64,000 bases of DNA from contig JAHBVX010000016.1 in NCBI GenBank assembly GCA_019637295.1, positions 62,001 to 126,000 of the forward strand. Reading direction: 5' to 3'. Both the position numbers and the translations under genes were made by a program. Position 1 is the stretch's first letter. Every line of letters starts with the position of its first letter. Below are positions 7,713 to 16,967 of this stretch, piece after piece. The notes below the pieces were generated by a model. It searched no databases. It had not been told where the DNA came from and was given only the letters and a program-made list of their open reading frames with translations. The stretch comes from Polyangiaceae bacterium (lineage in GTDB: Bacteria; Myxococcota_A; Polyangia; Polyangiales; Polyangiaceae).

Positions 7713-8317
7713 GTCATCGCCTCCAGGTAGGGGCGAATCACTCGGCCCACCCGGCAGGCCGTTGCCGCTCGATGCAGCTCATCCAGGGAACCGGCGCGCT
7801 TGCGTCGATAGTCTCGGAGGGCTTCCAGGGCGACATCGAGCCCGATCTTGCTGCGGTACTTGAAGCAGTCAGCCACGGTTCGAGCTGGGGTCGTGATGCG
7901 GACGGGGATGCGCCCGAGCTTCTTCTCGACCACGCCTTCGGTGAGGGCTTCGCCCGACCACCAGACGACGTGCAGGGGCGGCCATTCCAGCCTTGGCCTG
8001 CGGGCCTTCCTGTCGATCCCGATCCACACCTCGGATGGGTTCTGGGTCGTCAGCTCGTGAACGCGCAGAGCCGACAGGAGGCAGATGATGCCGTCTGGGA
8101 CGAGCTTGGCGACCTGCACCAGGGTGTCGTTCTCGCCGAAGTCCTGTCCGGGGAGCGTGTACAGCCCGCGAGCCACGCGAACGAGCCGTCCCTCGGCGGT
8201 CCATCGGAGCACCTTGGCGCGGGGGATGCCGTGTTCCTCGAAGTCCCGAAGCCGCACCAGTCCCTGCCTCTTGGCGAGGTCACGAGCGGCTGCTTCGGTG
8301 GAACTAGATGTCGGCAT
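7709..8317 (-). CDS. abiEi: AbiEi-type antitoxin/transcriptional repressor
   Basis: A 202-residue protein with the AbiEi layout. An N-terminal winged-helix domain (LAKRQGLVRLRDFEEHGIPR, then VLRWTAEGRLVRVARGLYTL) is followed by a C-terminal antitoxin domain (VQVAKLVPDGIICLLSALRV, RTVADCFKYRSKIGLDVALEALRDY). The type IV antitoxin represses its own promoter and blocks AbiEii activity. It is upstream of and overlaps abiEii. The region to its right (8,318-8,419) contains the promoter and faces the divergent unknown gene at 8,420. Confidence 0.9.
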   Translation of the reverse strand: MPTSSSTEAAARDLAKRQGLVRLRDFEEHGIPRAKVLRWTAEGRLVRVARGLYTLPGQDFGENDTLVQVAKLVPDGIICLLSALRVHELTTQNPSEVWIGIDRKARRPRLEWPPLHVVWWSGEALTEGVVEKKLGRIPVRITTPARTVADCFKYRSKIGLDVALEALRDYRRKRAGSLDELHRAATACRVGRVIRPYLEAMT

Positions 8318-8419
8318 GTTTTACCATGTGCAGACACTTTGGATCGATGGCCTTGGGTTGTCAACGTGTGCGTCGAACATTTCAAGCTGTTGCAACCGCC
8401 AGCCGGTGTATCCCTCTCC

Positions 8420-8800
8420 ATGTTCAAGTACCCCACTCGCACCTGGATGGCGCTCCGTACCCTCGACGGCCCGGAGCACAACACGCTGAACAAGCTCTCG
8501 CGAGGCATCACGGACTGGCTCGACGACTACCGCGACCTTGGCCACGACGCTGAGGTTCTGCTCCGCGTGGAGAGGGTCGGACGGGAGCGCGGATACCAGC
8601 TCGTCGCGGACTTGTTCTGGGGCGGAAAGGCTGTCAACGGACAGGTCGTCGTGGCCCTCAAGCCCTGCCAGACCGACGAGGAGCGCGAGATCATCGAGCG
8701 TCTCGCCGACCTGTGCGACAACTCCGCGGACAGGTCGGAGGACGAGCCCGGCTTCCCAGGTTGCCCCCGGTGCAAGGCGGCCCGTGAGGACATCGACTAG
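8420..8800 (+). CDS. Hypothetical protein with C-terminal CxxC
   Basis: A 126-residue protein from ATG 8420; GTG 8366 is an upstream alternative and neither has a good ribosome site. The sequence is well-formed and non-repetitive (MFKYPTRTWMALRTLDGPEH, then RVERVGRERGYQLVADLFWG). It ends with a cysteine pair, CPRCKAAREDID, which could bind zinc with another partner. The acidic C-terminal third (TDEEREIIERLADLCDNSAD) is predicted helical. I do not recognise a family. It is the only plus-strand gene in the left two thirds of the island and is divergent from abiEi, so it may share a control region with it. Confidence 0.55.
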   Translation: MFKYPTRTWMALRTLDGPEHNTLNKLSRGITDWLDDYRDLGHDAEVLLRVERVGRERGYQLVADLFWGGKAVNGQVVVALKPCQTDEEREIIERLADLCDNSADRSEDEPGFPGCPRCKAAREDID

Positions 8801-9174
8801 GGGGCCGTCAGTTCGGCTCTCCCCGTCCGCGACGACGGTCTGCTTCGGCCTTCACGACCCGCACGAACTGGTCGTCCGTCAGCTCTTGCAGGGCGGCGGC
8901 GGCAGCCTGCTCGGCTCTTGCGTTCGGGATGACCGGCCCCGCCCGAAGCCTACCCAGAGGTGGTGCTCACGCGCACCGCTTGGTGGTGGGACACTTGGCC
9001 GGTGGCCTAAGGATGACACGAAGGTGACCGACCCCGAAATCGATCAGGATGACGATGCGCCCGACGCTTCGACGCATCGGTGATCTTGTTCATCCTGGGT
9101 CGTGGAGGGATTGTGAAGGCCCAGGGAAATCGACTAAAAGTTGTGTAAATTCACCTACTTACTAGTGGACGCGA
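8801..9174. other. Gene-poor island segment with a decayed minus-strand fragment
   Basis: No intact gene. On the minus strand, about 8,812-8,950, a protein-like tail can be read (PNARAEQAAAAALQEL, then QFVRVVKAEADRRRG, stop near 8,812). Going upstream the frame meets a stop before any start codon, so this looks like the 3' end of a lost gene. The segment 9,120-9,175 is AT-richer and may hold a promoter for the small remnant that follows. Confidence 0.35.
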
Positions 9175-9381
9175 TTGCAACCAATTCGAACCGTAACGGA
9201 GATCGAGGTGGAGTTCGTCGTGTTCACCGCGGAGCCCTTTCAGTATCAGCAGATCGCTGACGAAGCTCGGAGAATGCGGCGGCTCGGGATGAGCCTGCGG
9301 GCGATTGGGACGGTGCTGGGGGTCGATGAGAAGACGGTGCGAAAGGCGGTGGCTGGGGTAGGGGATGTTCCAGATCGGTGA
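9175..9381 (+). pseudogene. Helix-turn-helix fragment of a recombinase/transposase-like protein
   Basis: This 68-codon frame starts at TTG 9175. Its second half, ADEARRMRRLGMSLRAIGTV followed by LGVDEKTVRKAV, is a helix-turn-helix of the kind found at the C-terminus of site-specific recombinases and transposon proteins. The first 25 residues resemble nothing I know, and no full-length protein can be assembled upstream. I take it as the 3' remnant of a mobile-element gene left in the island. A genuine small regulator is possible but less likely given the decayed neighbourhood. Confidence 0.45.
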
Positions 9382-9386
9382 CGGCT

Positions 9387-9457
9387 GGCGGCCGTCATGC
9401 CTCTTGCATCGCGGGACGGTTGGAGGGTCCCGCCCGCCAAGAGGGATGCCGGCCGCC
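9387..9457. repeat. Long imperfect hairpin (20-bp arms, inner second stem)
   Basis: The arms 9,387-9,406 and 9,438-9,457 are inverted copies matching at 18 of 20 positions. Inside them CGGGAC (9,413-9,418) pairs with GTCCCG (9,427-9,432). The structure starts six bases after the HTH remnant and lies about 190 bases beyond the end of the DISARM operon. It could be a transposon end, an RNA structure or a terminator for the converging transcripts. No run of T follows either arm. The bases from 9,458 to 9,649 contain only short open frames I cannot support. Confidence 0.5.
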
Positions 9458-9649
9458 GCTCCTACCAACGAGGGGATCCCCCAAGGTGAGGCATCCATTC
9501 CTTCGCCGGTGGCTTCAGCGATGCAAACGGCACCATTGAGCATGGCGCGTGAGCGTCGTGACGAACTGATCGGGTGACCAAAGTCGTAGGGCGCTGCCTT
9601 TAGCGTCAAGTCGTCCATTCCCGGAGGAACTCAGCATTCTCGTGCGAAC

Positions 9650-10342
9650 TCACACGTCCCATGCTACCTCACATGCGAGGTATTCACCGATGACCATTCG
9701 AACGAGAAGTGGCCGGCCAGGTGACGCGAGGAACCGATATCGCCCCGACTGCACGACGATCCAACTCGGCGAAGGGACTCCGTGCTCGAACATCCGCATC
9801 ATCGCACGCGATCCCATCTCAGGGAACAGGTAGCTATGGGGGGGTGTCTCGAAAGCTTCGCGTGAGTTCTCATCCAAGAGCTGCAGAGGGACGATCGATA
9901 CGGCACTAGGTTCTTCGTCTTCGACTGTGTGGAGTTCGAACGCGGCGTGTCCCTTTGCGAGCTTTAGGACTACCTTCTTGACTCGATCGAGATCGGCCGC
10001 AAAGACAGTAGTGCCCATGGTCGGCTCGGACGTGCAACCTGCGTGGATCGCCGCAGCCAGCGCGGGCTGCCGCTTGAGAATTCGGCGAACCTTTGCTCGA
10101 TGACGACTGGTTGGCGTGGTCGCACCGACTATGACGCAGTCGATTAGGACCGCGAGGTACTCCTCATCAAGCGAGAACGACGTGTTACATGCACGACAGC
10201 TAGGGACGACGGGCAGATTCTCAGGGAACGGCTCATCAAGGAGAACACGCGACGGGACATGGTCGCGCGTGTCTGGGGCAGCGCCGCAGTAGATGCACGC
10301 GGCGAGCACCCGCTCATCACCGGTTGGCACGATCTGCCTCAT
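9650..10342 (-). CDS. HNH-like (treble-clef) nuclease, last gene of the DISARM operon
   Basis: A 230-residue protein from ATG 10342. It opens with a zinc-binding HNH arrangement: C16-x2-C19 (CIYCG), D27-H28 in TRDHVPSR, and C49-x2-C52-N53 (SCRACNTSF). This fits the HNH/treble-clef endonuclease fold, in which the DH pair and the later Asn belong to the metal-binding active site. The remaining 150 residues have no known domain. It starts nine bases after the drmC stop, so it belongs to the same transcript. Its place at the end of a DISARM locus suggests an accessory nuclease. Coupling to DISARM function is inference. Confidence 0.7.
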   Translation of the reverse strand: MRQIVPTGDERVLAACIYCGAAPDTRDHVPSRVLLDEPFPENLPVVPSCRACNTSFSLDEEYLAVLIDCVIVGATTPTSRHRAKVRRILKRQPALAAAIHAGCTSEPTMGTTVFAADLDRVKKVVLKLAKGHAAFELHTVEDEEPSAVSIVPLQLLDENSREAFETPPHSYLFPEMGSRAMMRMFEHGVPSPSWIVVQSGRYRFLASPGRPLLVRMVIGEYLACEVAWDV

Positions 10343-10351
10343 GGCGGGCCC

Positions 10352-11113
10352 TCATGCACGGTCGATGACCCTCACGTCGATGAGTGCCTGGAGATGATCC
10401 CTCAGCGTCCTGGGTACCGGGCCGCCGTTTAGCAGAACGCCGGCCTCCATGTTCTTCTCCAGCGCGTGACCCGTGAGGTTTGCGCTCGTGATGAAGGCGC
10501 GCGCGCCGTCGACTACCGCGACCTTCGCGTGGACCTTGCCGTCGACGAAAGGCTCTGGCTTCTCCTTCCACGTGAAGAGTTCCGCCGAGGGGATGCGCGA
10601 GCGCATCGTGGCCGCCGGGTCGTAGTTCAGCGTGCCGCCGTGGCTCGTCGAGGCCTCCAGCAGGATGCGCAGGCGCACGCCCCGACTCGCGGCATCGTTG
10701 AGCGCCGTGACCACGCTCGCGACGTCGTAGGCGACGAAGCTCACGAGGAAGACGTCCTTGGTCGCGCTGGCGATGAGATCCAAGAGCACCTGCTCGGTCC
10801 GTCGCGTCGGGACGAAGCGCGTGGTCGGGCCGGTCCACACCAGCTCGACACTCAGCTCACGTTCGACACGCAGCCGCGCTTTGGAGGCACCGAGGAGCAT
10901 GCCCGCGACCTCGTCGCCGTTCGCCTGCACCTGCCCCCACGCCGCGACGACGCGCCCGACTGCGGCGCGCGCAGCGGGCGTGTCGGCGAGCGTGTTCGCG
11001 TTCGGAGCCGCGCCGGAGTTCGCGAGCCCGCGCAACGCCGACGCGACGGTGCGCACCTTTGCTGGAGAGACGAGAGCTACGAGGTCTACGACAGCATTGA
11101 GGAGCGTCTGCAT
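10352..11113 (-). CDS. drmC: DISARM protein DrmC, phospholipase D-like nuclease
   Basis: A 253-residue protein from ATG 11113, which overlaps the drmB stop (TGATG). It has one PLD motif, VHAKVAVVDGARAFITSANL (about residues 191-210), with the H-x-K-x4-D catalytic triad and the following SAN. PLD-fold nucleases with a single motif act as dimers. An earlier segment, TKDVFLVSFVAYDVASVVTA, is the first half of the PLD domain. DrmC is the PLD component of the DISARM core (drmA-drmB-drmC) and is reported as dispensable or accessory in some systems. Position directly after drmB supports the call. An upstream in-frame start was rejected because it lies inside drmB. Confidence 0.9.
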   Translation of the reverse strand: MQTLLNAVVDLVALVSPAKVRTVASALRGLANSGAAPNANTLADTPAARAAVGRVVAAWGQVQANGDEVAGMLLGASKARLRVERELSVELVWTGPTTRFVPTRRTEQVLLDLIASATKDVFLVSFVAYDVASVVTALNDAASRGVRLRILLEASTSHGGTLNYDPAATMRSRIPSAELFTWKEKPEPFVDGKVHAKVAVVDGARAFITSANLTGHALEKNMEAGVLLNGGPVPRTLRDHLQALIDVRVIDRA

Positions 11114-12954
11114 CAGATCCCCGCGAAAAAGGCCGCGTCGTTGACTTGCAGCGTCGGGATGACGAGCGCGCGATCGAGATAGCGGTTGCCGCACTCGCAC
11201 GACGTCTCGGAGACGAACGAGCACGCGTGGCACGAAGCGGCGTGCAGCGACGAGTCGGTCCTCGGGTTGTGCTCGGCGCACAGAGGGTCGGACGCGCAGA
11301 CCTTCGCGCGGTCGAGCGCCTGCCGCAGCAAGCGCCCGAGGTTCTCGGGCTTGCCGAGATCCACGAGACCGCCGAGCGTGCCGTCGGAGTCGGCCGCCGC
11401 AGTGTAGATCAAGATACCCGCCTGCGACTTGCCGTCCTCGGTGTCGGCGTAGACGCGCTCGCGGATGCTCGCTGCGTTGTAACCGCAGTCGAGCGCGAGC
11501 TCGCGTATGAGCAGGTGCGCGATGGTGTGGAGCAGCGCGAAGCGCATGCCGGGGAAGCCGCCGTCGGGATCGAGCTTACGCTTCGCACGCCAGCCGCGAT
11601 GCCCCCGGCGTAGCTCGGCTTCCTGGCGCCACACACCAGGATCGCCCGCCCACTTCACGAGCGCGTCCTCCGAGAACTGGAGGAAGATGCCCTCACCGTG
11701 GACCTGCGTAGCAGGCACCCAGTTCGGCGCAGTACGGCCGATGGGCGCACGCGGCGCTCGCTCCGATCCACCGCCCTCGTTGGGCGACTCGACGCGCGTG
11801 AAGCCGAGCAGCGCGTTCACTTCGCGAAGCCGCTCGAGGAGCAGCACGCGCGAGAGGTGCTTCTCGAAGCCCTTGGGAACGTCCGCCTTCTTGCTCATGA
11901 AGTGCGGGTAGTCGGTCGGCGGCGTCGGCGACGTGAGTACGTCCCACTCGGGCCCCTTCAGGTCGAGCTCCTCGTCGCCCACCGCTCCGCTTCTGTGTGC
12001 TTCGATGGCCTCCCAGACCTGCTCGCCCGTGAAGGCTTCGATGCCAAGCAACTGCGCCGACTTCTTCAGCGTCTTCACGACGGCCGCCGCCTCCACGGCG
12101 CTCTCGACGTCCTCGAAGAACGTCCAGCCATCGGCGACGAGCTGCGCGAGCGGGCTCCCCGTCTGCGGGATGGCCAGCACCGAGAGCGTCACCGGGAACC
12201 AGCCGTTCGTCGCGCCGAGCAGGATGGCGCGCGGCACTTCGGCGCAGCCGTCTTCGAACTTGTTGAGGTGCGGATGACGCCCACGACAGCCCGGCAGGTT
12301 GTCCTTGCCTGCCTGTCCGAAGGCCTGCGCCATGCTCTTGGCGGCGCTGCACGAATCGCAGCGCACCCACAGGTTCTCGGTCTGGAGCGAGGCGCCGCTC
12401 TCGAAGAAGCGCAGCGTGCCTTTGCAGCCGCTCGGCCCGCCGTGAACGAACCAGTGCCACGGGAAGTCATCGAGGTGACCCTCGCGGCACGCGAGCAGGA
12501 AGCGTGCGGGCACCGCGTCGGCGTCGCGAGGCTTCTGGTCGCCGCGCGAGCCGGTACAGCCCTTGTGGACGAAGCACGTCCGCTCGGGCCGATAGCGGTT
12601 CGCCTTCAGCTCGAACAGCCCCGCGTCGAACGGCGAGAGCAACCCGCACTTCACGCAGCGCATCCAACGGGGGAACGGCTTCACCGGAACACCGACGAGC
12701 GCCTCGGCCGAGAACGGATCGACGACGTCGCTGTCGGTCAGCGGCGGCATGCGCAGCGACTCGACCTGGTCGCCAAGCACGCGGCGCACGTTCGTGAGAA
12801 GTCGCGCCTCCTGGATCGGCTGACAGCGCCCGAGCTCCCAACGGTCGATGCCCATCGTGACGACGGAGAGGTTCGGCAGATCGATCAGCGCGCCGGGCCC
12901 GTAGGTCCAGAGGAGCTGACTCGGGCGGACTTCGCCCACCGGGGTCTTACTCAT
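11113..12954 (-). CDS. drmB: DISARM protein DrmB (DUF1998)
   Basis: A 613-residue protein from ATG 12954. It starts SKTPVGEVRPSQLLWTYGPG, the conserved DrmB beginning. It carries several cysteine pairs (RCVKCG near residue 98, RCDSCSAAK near 198). It ends with the DUF1998 cysteine cluster (CASDPLCAEH, then SCHACSFVSETSCECGNRYL), which in MrfA-like helicases binds zinc. DrmB forms a complex with the DrmA helicase and gates its DNA access. The gene overlaps drmA (ATGA) and drmC (TGATG). There is no sign of frameshift or truncation. Confidence 0.93.
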   Translation of the reverse strand: MSKTPVGEVRPSQLLWTYGPGALIDLPNLSVVTMGIDRWELGRCQPIQEARLLTNVRRVLGDQVESLRMPPLTDSDVVDPFSAEALVGVPVKPFPRWMRCVKCGLLSPFDAGLFELKANRYRPERTCFVHKGCTGSRGDQKPRDADAVPARFLLACREGHLDDFPWHWFVHGGPSGCKGTLRFFESGASLQTENLWVRCDSCSAAKSMAQAFGQAGKDNLPGCRGRHPHLNKFEDGCAEVPRAILLGATNGWFPVTLSVLAIPQTGSPLAQLVADGWTFFEDVESAVEAAAVVKTLKKSAQLLGIEAFTGEQVWEAIEAHRSGAVGDEELDLKGPEWDVLTSPTPPTDYPHFMSKKADVPKGFEKHLSRVLLLERLREVNALLGFTRVESPNEGGGSERAPRAPIGRTAPNWVPATQVHGEGIFLQFSEDALVKWAGDPGVWRQEAELRRGHRGWRAKRKLDPDGGFPGMRFALLHTIAHLLIRELALDCGYNAASIRERVYADTEDGKSQAGILIYTAAADSDGTLGGLVDLGKPENLGRLLRQALDRAKVCASDPLCAEHNPRTDSSLHAASCHACSFVSETSCECGNRYLDRALVIPTLQVNDAAFFAGI

Positions 12955-15900
12955 GGCGACTCCTCCACATCCGTCGCTTCATCCTCGGGCGTGGGGCGCG
13001 GGCGCCAGACCGGGTCTTGGTTCGAGCGATCGTCCTCCATCACGAGGTTCACGCCGGGCTCGACCTCGCGCATCGACATGGGCACGGTCCACGTCGACCA
13101 CGGCTTGATGCCCGGCGCTTCGAGCAGCGCGTACGCGGTCGGGCCCGCGCCGTATTTCTGGTAGACGAGCATGCGCCCTGGCACCGCCGCCTCCTTCGCC
13201 CACTCGTCGGCGCGGCTCTTCAGCTCGGCGGTCGCGAGGTTCTTCTTCGCGGAGTCCTCGGTGACCTCCCACGTGCGCTCGGTGACCGAGTCAACTGTGG
13301 ACGTCATGGCCGGCAGGCTCGGGCTCGTCAGCGCGCCCGCACCAGGGTTCGGAGCGAAAGGCTCGAAGCGGTTCCGCATCACGGCGAGCATCGTCCCGGT
13401 GAGCCCACGGTCCATCGCGCGTGGAGAGAACGGCGTGACCGACTGCGCCTCGACGTGTTGATAGAACGTCGCGTGGTAGTGCTCGAAGGTCTCGTAGTGC
13501 GAGAGGTCGCGCGGCCGCGCCCACGTGAGCACCGCTGCGACGAGACCGGGGAACGCACGACCCACGCGGCTCGTCGCCTGGATGTACTCGGCCGTCCCCT
13601 TGGGCTGGCCATTCACGACCATGACGCCGAGGCGGTTCACGTCCACTCCGACAGAGAGCATGTTGGTCGCGAGCACGACGTCGATCGGCCGAGGAACGTC
13701 GGGAGCCCGGTGGTTCTTCGCAAGCCGCGCCGCATTGGTGTCGTACGCCGCGTCGAAGGGAATCTCGAGCTGGTCGAGGTACTTCGGGATGTCGGCGTTG
13801 CTCACGCGCGAGGTCAGCTCGGCGATGGTCGAGACGCTCCGCTGCTCGAGCCCAGGCCGCTGCACGAGGCTCATCTTCACGCGGTACGAACGGGTCTGGA
13901 CGTCGTCTTCCGCGAGGCGCTTCATGCCGCCGAGCTCGCGCAGTGAGTTGAAGTAGCCGACCATCGTCATGTACGGGTCTGCCACCTTCCCGAAGGCATC
14001 GAAGAGTCCCTGCGCCGCCGTGAGGAACGCGGTGTACGTGCGGATCAGCACGGCAGGACGTGAACTGCCCGGCGAGCAGATACCCACGTACCGGCGTCCC
14101 GGCTTGCTCTCGACCGAGCGCTGCACCGAGAAAAAGTCATCTTCGACGTCGAGCGCCTTGGGCGGGAAGATCGCGAGGCGCCGCATGAAGACGTTGCGCA
14201 CCTGGTCGGCCGCGCGCCGGACGGTTGCGGTCGATGCGACCACCTTCGGGCGCACCTTGGTCTTCCCGATCTTCCACGAGCAGAGGTCGTCGACGGCGGT
14301 CTCGTACAGACCAACCATCGTTCCGAGCGGCCCGCTGATCAGATGGAACTCGTCTTGAATGATGAGGTCCGGCGGGCGCACACCGCGCACCGCTTTGACC
14401 TTCGCCCCGGGGTGAGGCTTCCGCGCCTTGTGGCCGCCGCCGCAGTCATGGCCCGGCCAGAGCAGTCCGTGGCGCTCGCACTCTTCACGCACGTTGCCGA
14501 AGAGCGTCCGTACCTCGGCGCGCCACGCCATCATCGCGAACTTGTCGACGGTGGCGATCATCATGGTCGGAGGCCGGTGGTAGATCTCCTCGTCGACGAG
14601 CTTCACTGGCAGCCCGGGGTGCGCGTTGCCGCTCGATTTCGCCTTGCTGAACTCGCACTGCGAGAGCTTGTCGCCGCAGTAGATGGCGGTCCGCCCAGCG
14701 GTCTTGTCGACCTCGATGTCGCGCCCGGGCTGAATCTCGGTGCCGCACCACGGGCAGCTCGTGAGCTGCGCGGGCGACGCGATGCCGGCACGGTTGCGGT
14801 CCTTGTCGCGGATGGCCTCGATCGCTTGGTGCGAGGTCTCGGTGGTCCCCGGCGTCACCTTGTTGCCGACCCACAGCCCGAGCGTGAACGGTTCCGCGCC
14901 CCACTTGGCGACATCCCCGGTGCGGATGATCTCCATCGCGCAAAGCAGCGTCGCGGCCCGCTGGAACTGCTGCAGCGTCAGGAGGCGCAGCGTGTAGCGC
15001 ATGATGACGGTGAGCCCGCGGCCACCGTCGAGGTTCTCGATGATGCCCTGCAAGCGTCGGATGCCCATCGCGAAGGCGGCAACGCCCAAGTACGCCTCGG
15101 TCTTGCCGCCGCCCGTGGGGAACCAGAGCAGGTCGGCGAAAGCTTCGGCGGGGCTCGTGCGGTCCGGGTGCTTCGGGTCGGCGAGTGATGGGATCGACAG
15201 AAGCAGGAACGCGAGCTGGAACGGGCGCCACGAGCGGTTCTTCCGCACGTCGACGGACTCGAAGGTCAGCTCCTCGCCGCGACGACGCTTCAGTGCGTAG
15301 ATGCCTCGGACTCGCTGGCGGGCCATCGCGCGGTTGGCAAAGCGGAATGCGTCGAGCGCCTTCGGGTCGGAGAGCAGCACCTTCAACCCTGCGCGCAGGC
15401 GGTCGAGGGTGGTCTTGCAGCGGTCGAGGGCCTCGTTGGCCGGGGCGTCGTAGCCCTTGATCTCCTTGCCGACGCGCGCGCGCTGTTCGCCAATCCACGC
15501 GGCGTAGTCGTCGACGAGCGTCTTCAGCGCCTCTTCGAGCTCGGCCTTGTCGAGATCCGCGAGCGACTGCATGTCGAGCCAGCCCCGCTCGACCATCTTC
15601 TTCATCGCGGGGCGATCGTCGGGATCGAGGCCCGGCGTCTCGGTGACGGGCACCTCGAAGCTCGGGATGACTTCGGTGCGGACCTCGATGGCGCGCGTCA
15701 GGTCGTCGTCGGGCGTCTCGGCGTGGACGGCAACGCCGTGACCCACGGCGAACTCCACGCGGCGCCGGTAGATGAGCCCGAGGTGGTCGCGCTCGGCGTC
15801 GTCCACGACGATGTCGTTGCTTGGGCGACGCAGGAACACCGGCGTCCCGGCTGCCTTACCCGCGCCCTTCACGCTCAGCTCGGGCTGAAAAAGCCAGGCG

Positions 15901-16949
15901 CTGTCGCGATTCGTCTCGGGCTCGCGCTGGTCGTTGACCAGGAACAGCGTGACCAGGCGTTCGCCCTTGGCGTTGGTGCGCACGGCTCCCTGGATGCGAA
16001 CCTCGTCCTGCTCGCTGTCGGGTGCGAGTGGCTTGATGGGGCCGTCCTCGAGCGTGAGCGTCACACGCCCACCGCGCGGCGAGCGGCGCCAGACCTTCAC
16101 CTTCGTCTCTTGGACCTCGCCGGTCTCGCGGTTCTTCCGCGGGCGCGTGTACTCGTGTTCCTCCTTCGGAACACGCGCATAGCTGCCCCAGCGTGCGGTG
16201 ACGTCGAGCGTCTTCACATCGGGACCGACGCAGAACGTGAGGCCCAGGCTCGACGGCACGAGCGACTGGTTGTTGGTCGTATCGATCTCGTCGAGCGCGT
16301 CTTCGTCGGGCTCGACACGCCCGCTCGCGCGGTTGAACTCGGCGCCCGGTTCGTGGAGCGGGGCGTCGTTCTCTTGCGCCGAGTCGTCCTCTTCGTCAGC
16401 TGCCGCTGCGGGTTCGACCTCGCTCGCCGTCGTCGCGTCACCCGGGGCGCGCGGCGCGAGCTTGCCGACGAGGTAGCGGTCGCGAACGCTCATGTCGACG
16501 ACCAGCTCCTCGGGACCGTTTGCGGGCCCGAGCAGGTCATCGCGCGTCGCCAGCTCGAGCAGATCCCGCACGTAGGCGGCGTCTTGGATGAGCGGAACAT
16601 CGTCCGACGACGACACGCCGTCGCGTGCGAGAACCGCTGACAGGTCTTCGGGGCGCACCCGCGTGACGAGCCCGGTGGGGAGCGTCAGCCCGATGTCGGC
16701 GAGCGAGCCCGCCACTCTCACCGTGTGCAACTTGTCGAAGTAGAGCGTGGTCGCTTCGAGGTCGGCGCGGATGCGGAGGATGCGCCCCACGCGCTTCAGT
16801 GCGCCGGGCGCGTCGACTACGACGACCCAGTGGCCTGGCGCCAGCGCTCCGAAGCCGACCCGATCACCGTCGAGCCGAACGACGAACGGGGTGAGCGACG
16901 TCGCCTCCCTGGCGAGCCATGCCTGTGCGTTCGGTGCGGTGGTCGTCAT
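12951..16949 (-). CDS. drmA: DISARM helicase DrmA (SF2)
   Basis: A 1332-residue protein. After a long N-terminal region (about 1-590, with an acidic stretch around 165-200), the SF2 helicase motifs follow in order: Walker A WFPTGGGKTEAYLG near 610, DEFH Walker B (LIIQDEFHLISGPLGTMVG) near 864, motif III STATVRRA, then TNMLSVGVDVNRLGVMVVNG and motif VI QATSRVGR near 1120. A cysteine cluster (CPWCGTEI ... CGDKLSQCEF) lies between Walker A and B. DrmA, with DrmB, is the DNA-loading core that senses and translocates on foreign DNA. The gene starts 18 bases after the GHKL gene stop and overlaps drmB by four bases. Confidence 0.93.
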   Translation of the reverse strand: MTTTAPNAQAWLAREATSLTPFVVRLDGDRVGFGALAPGHWVVVVDAPGALKRVGRILRIRADLEATTLYFDKLHTVRVAGSLADIGLTLPTGLVTRVRPEDLSAVLARDGVSSSDDVPLIQDAAYVRDLLELATRDDLLGPANGPEELVVDMSVRDRYLVGKLAPRAPGDATTASEVEPAAAADEEDDSAQENDAPLHEPGAEFNRASGRVEPDEDALDEIDTTNNQSLVPSSLGLTFCVGPDVKTLDVTARWGSYARVPKEEHEYTRPRKNRETGEVQETKVKVWRRSPRGGRVTLTLEDGPIKPLAPDSEQDEVRIQGAVRTNAKGERLVTLFLVNDQREPETNRDSAWLFQPELSVKGAGKAAGTPVFLRRPSNDIVVDDAERDHLGLIYRRRVEFAVGHGVAVHAETPDDDLTRAIEVRTEVIPSFEVPVTETPGLDPDDRPAMKKMVERGWLDMQSLADLDKAELEEALKTLVDDYAAWIGEQRARVGKEIKGYDAPANEALDRCKTTLDRLRAGLKVLLSDPKALDAFRFANRAMARQRVRGIYALKRRRGEELTFESVDVRKNRSWRPFQLAFLLLSIPSLADPKHPDRTSPAEAFADLLWFPTGGGKTEAYLGVAAFAMGIRRLQGIIENLDGGRGLTVIMRYTLRLLTLQQFQRAATLLCAMEIIRTGDVAKWGAEPFTLGLWVGNKVTPGTTETSHQAIEAIRDKDRNRAGIASPAQLTSCPWCGTEIQPGRDIEVDKTAGRTAIYCGDKLSQCEFSKAKSSGNAHPGLPVKLVDEEIYHRPPTMMIATVDKFAMMAWRAEVRTLFGNVREECERHGLLWPGHDCGGGHKARKPHPGAKVKAVRGVRPPDLIIQDEFHLISGPLGTMVGLYETAVDDLCSWKIGKTKVRPKVVASTATVRRAADQVRNVFMRRLAIFPPKALDVEDDFFSVQRSVESKPGRRYVGICSPGSSRPAVLIRTYTAFLTAAQGLFDAFGKVADPYMTMVGYFNSLRELGGMKRLAEDDVQTRSYRVKMSLVQRPGLEQRSVSTIAELTSRVSNADIPKYLDQLEIPFDAAYDTNAARLAKNHRAPDVPRPIDVVLATNMLSVGVDVNRLGVMVVNGQPKGTAEYIQATSRVGRAFPGLVAAVLTWARPRDLSHYETFEHYHATFYQHVEAQSVTPFSPRAMDRGLTGTMLAVMRNRFEPFAPNPGAGALTSPSLPAMTSTVDSVTERTWEVTEDSAKKNLATAELKSRADEWAKEAAVPGRMLVYQKYGAGPTAYALLEAPGIKPWSTWTVPMSMREVEPGVNLVMEDDRSNQDPVWRPRPTPEDEATDVEESP

Positions 16950-16967
16950 GCGCGGCTCCTGTTCATC

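Noticed and set aside
9151-9618. A 155-codon minus-strand frame opposite the HTH remnant and hairpin
   Set aside because: Spans a 71-base hairpin and consists of Pro/Ser/His-rich sequence without any family resemblance.
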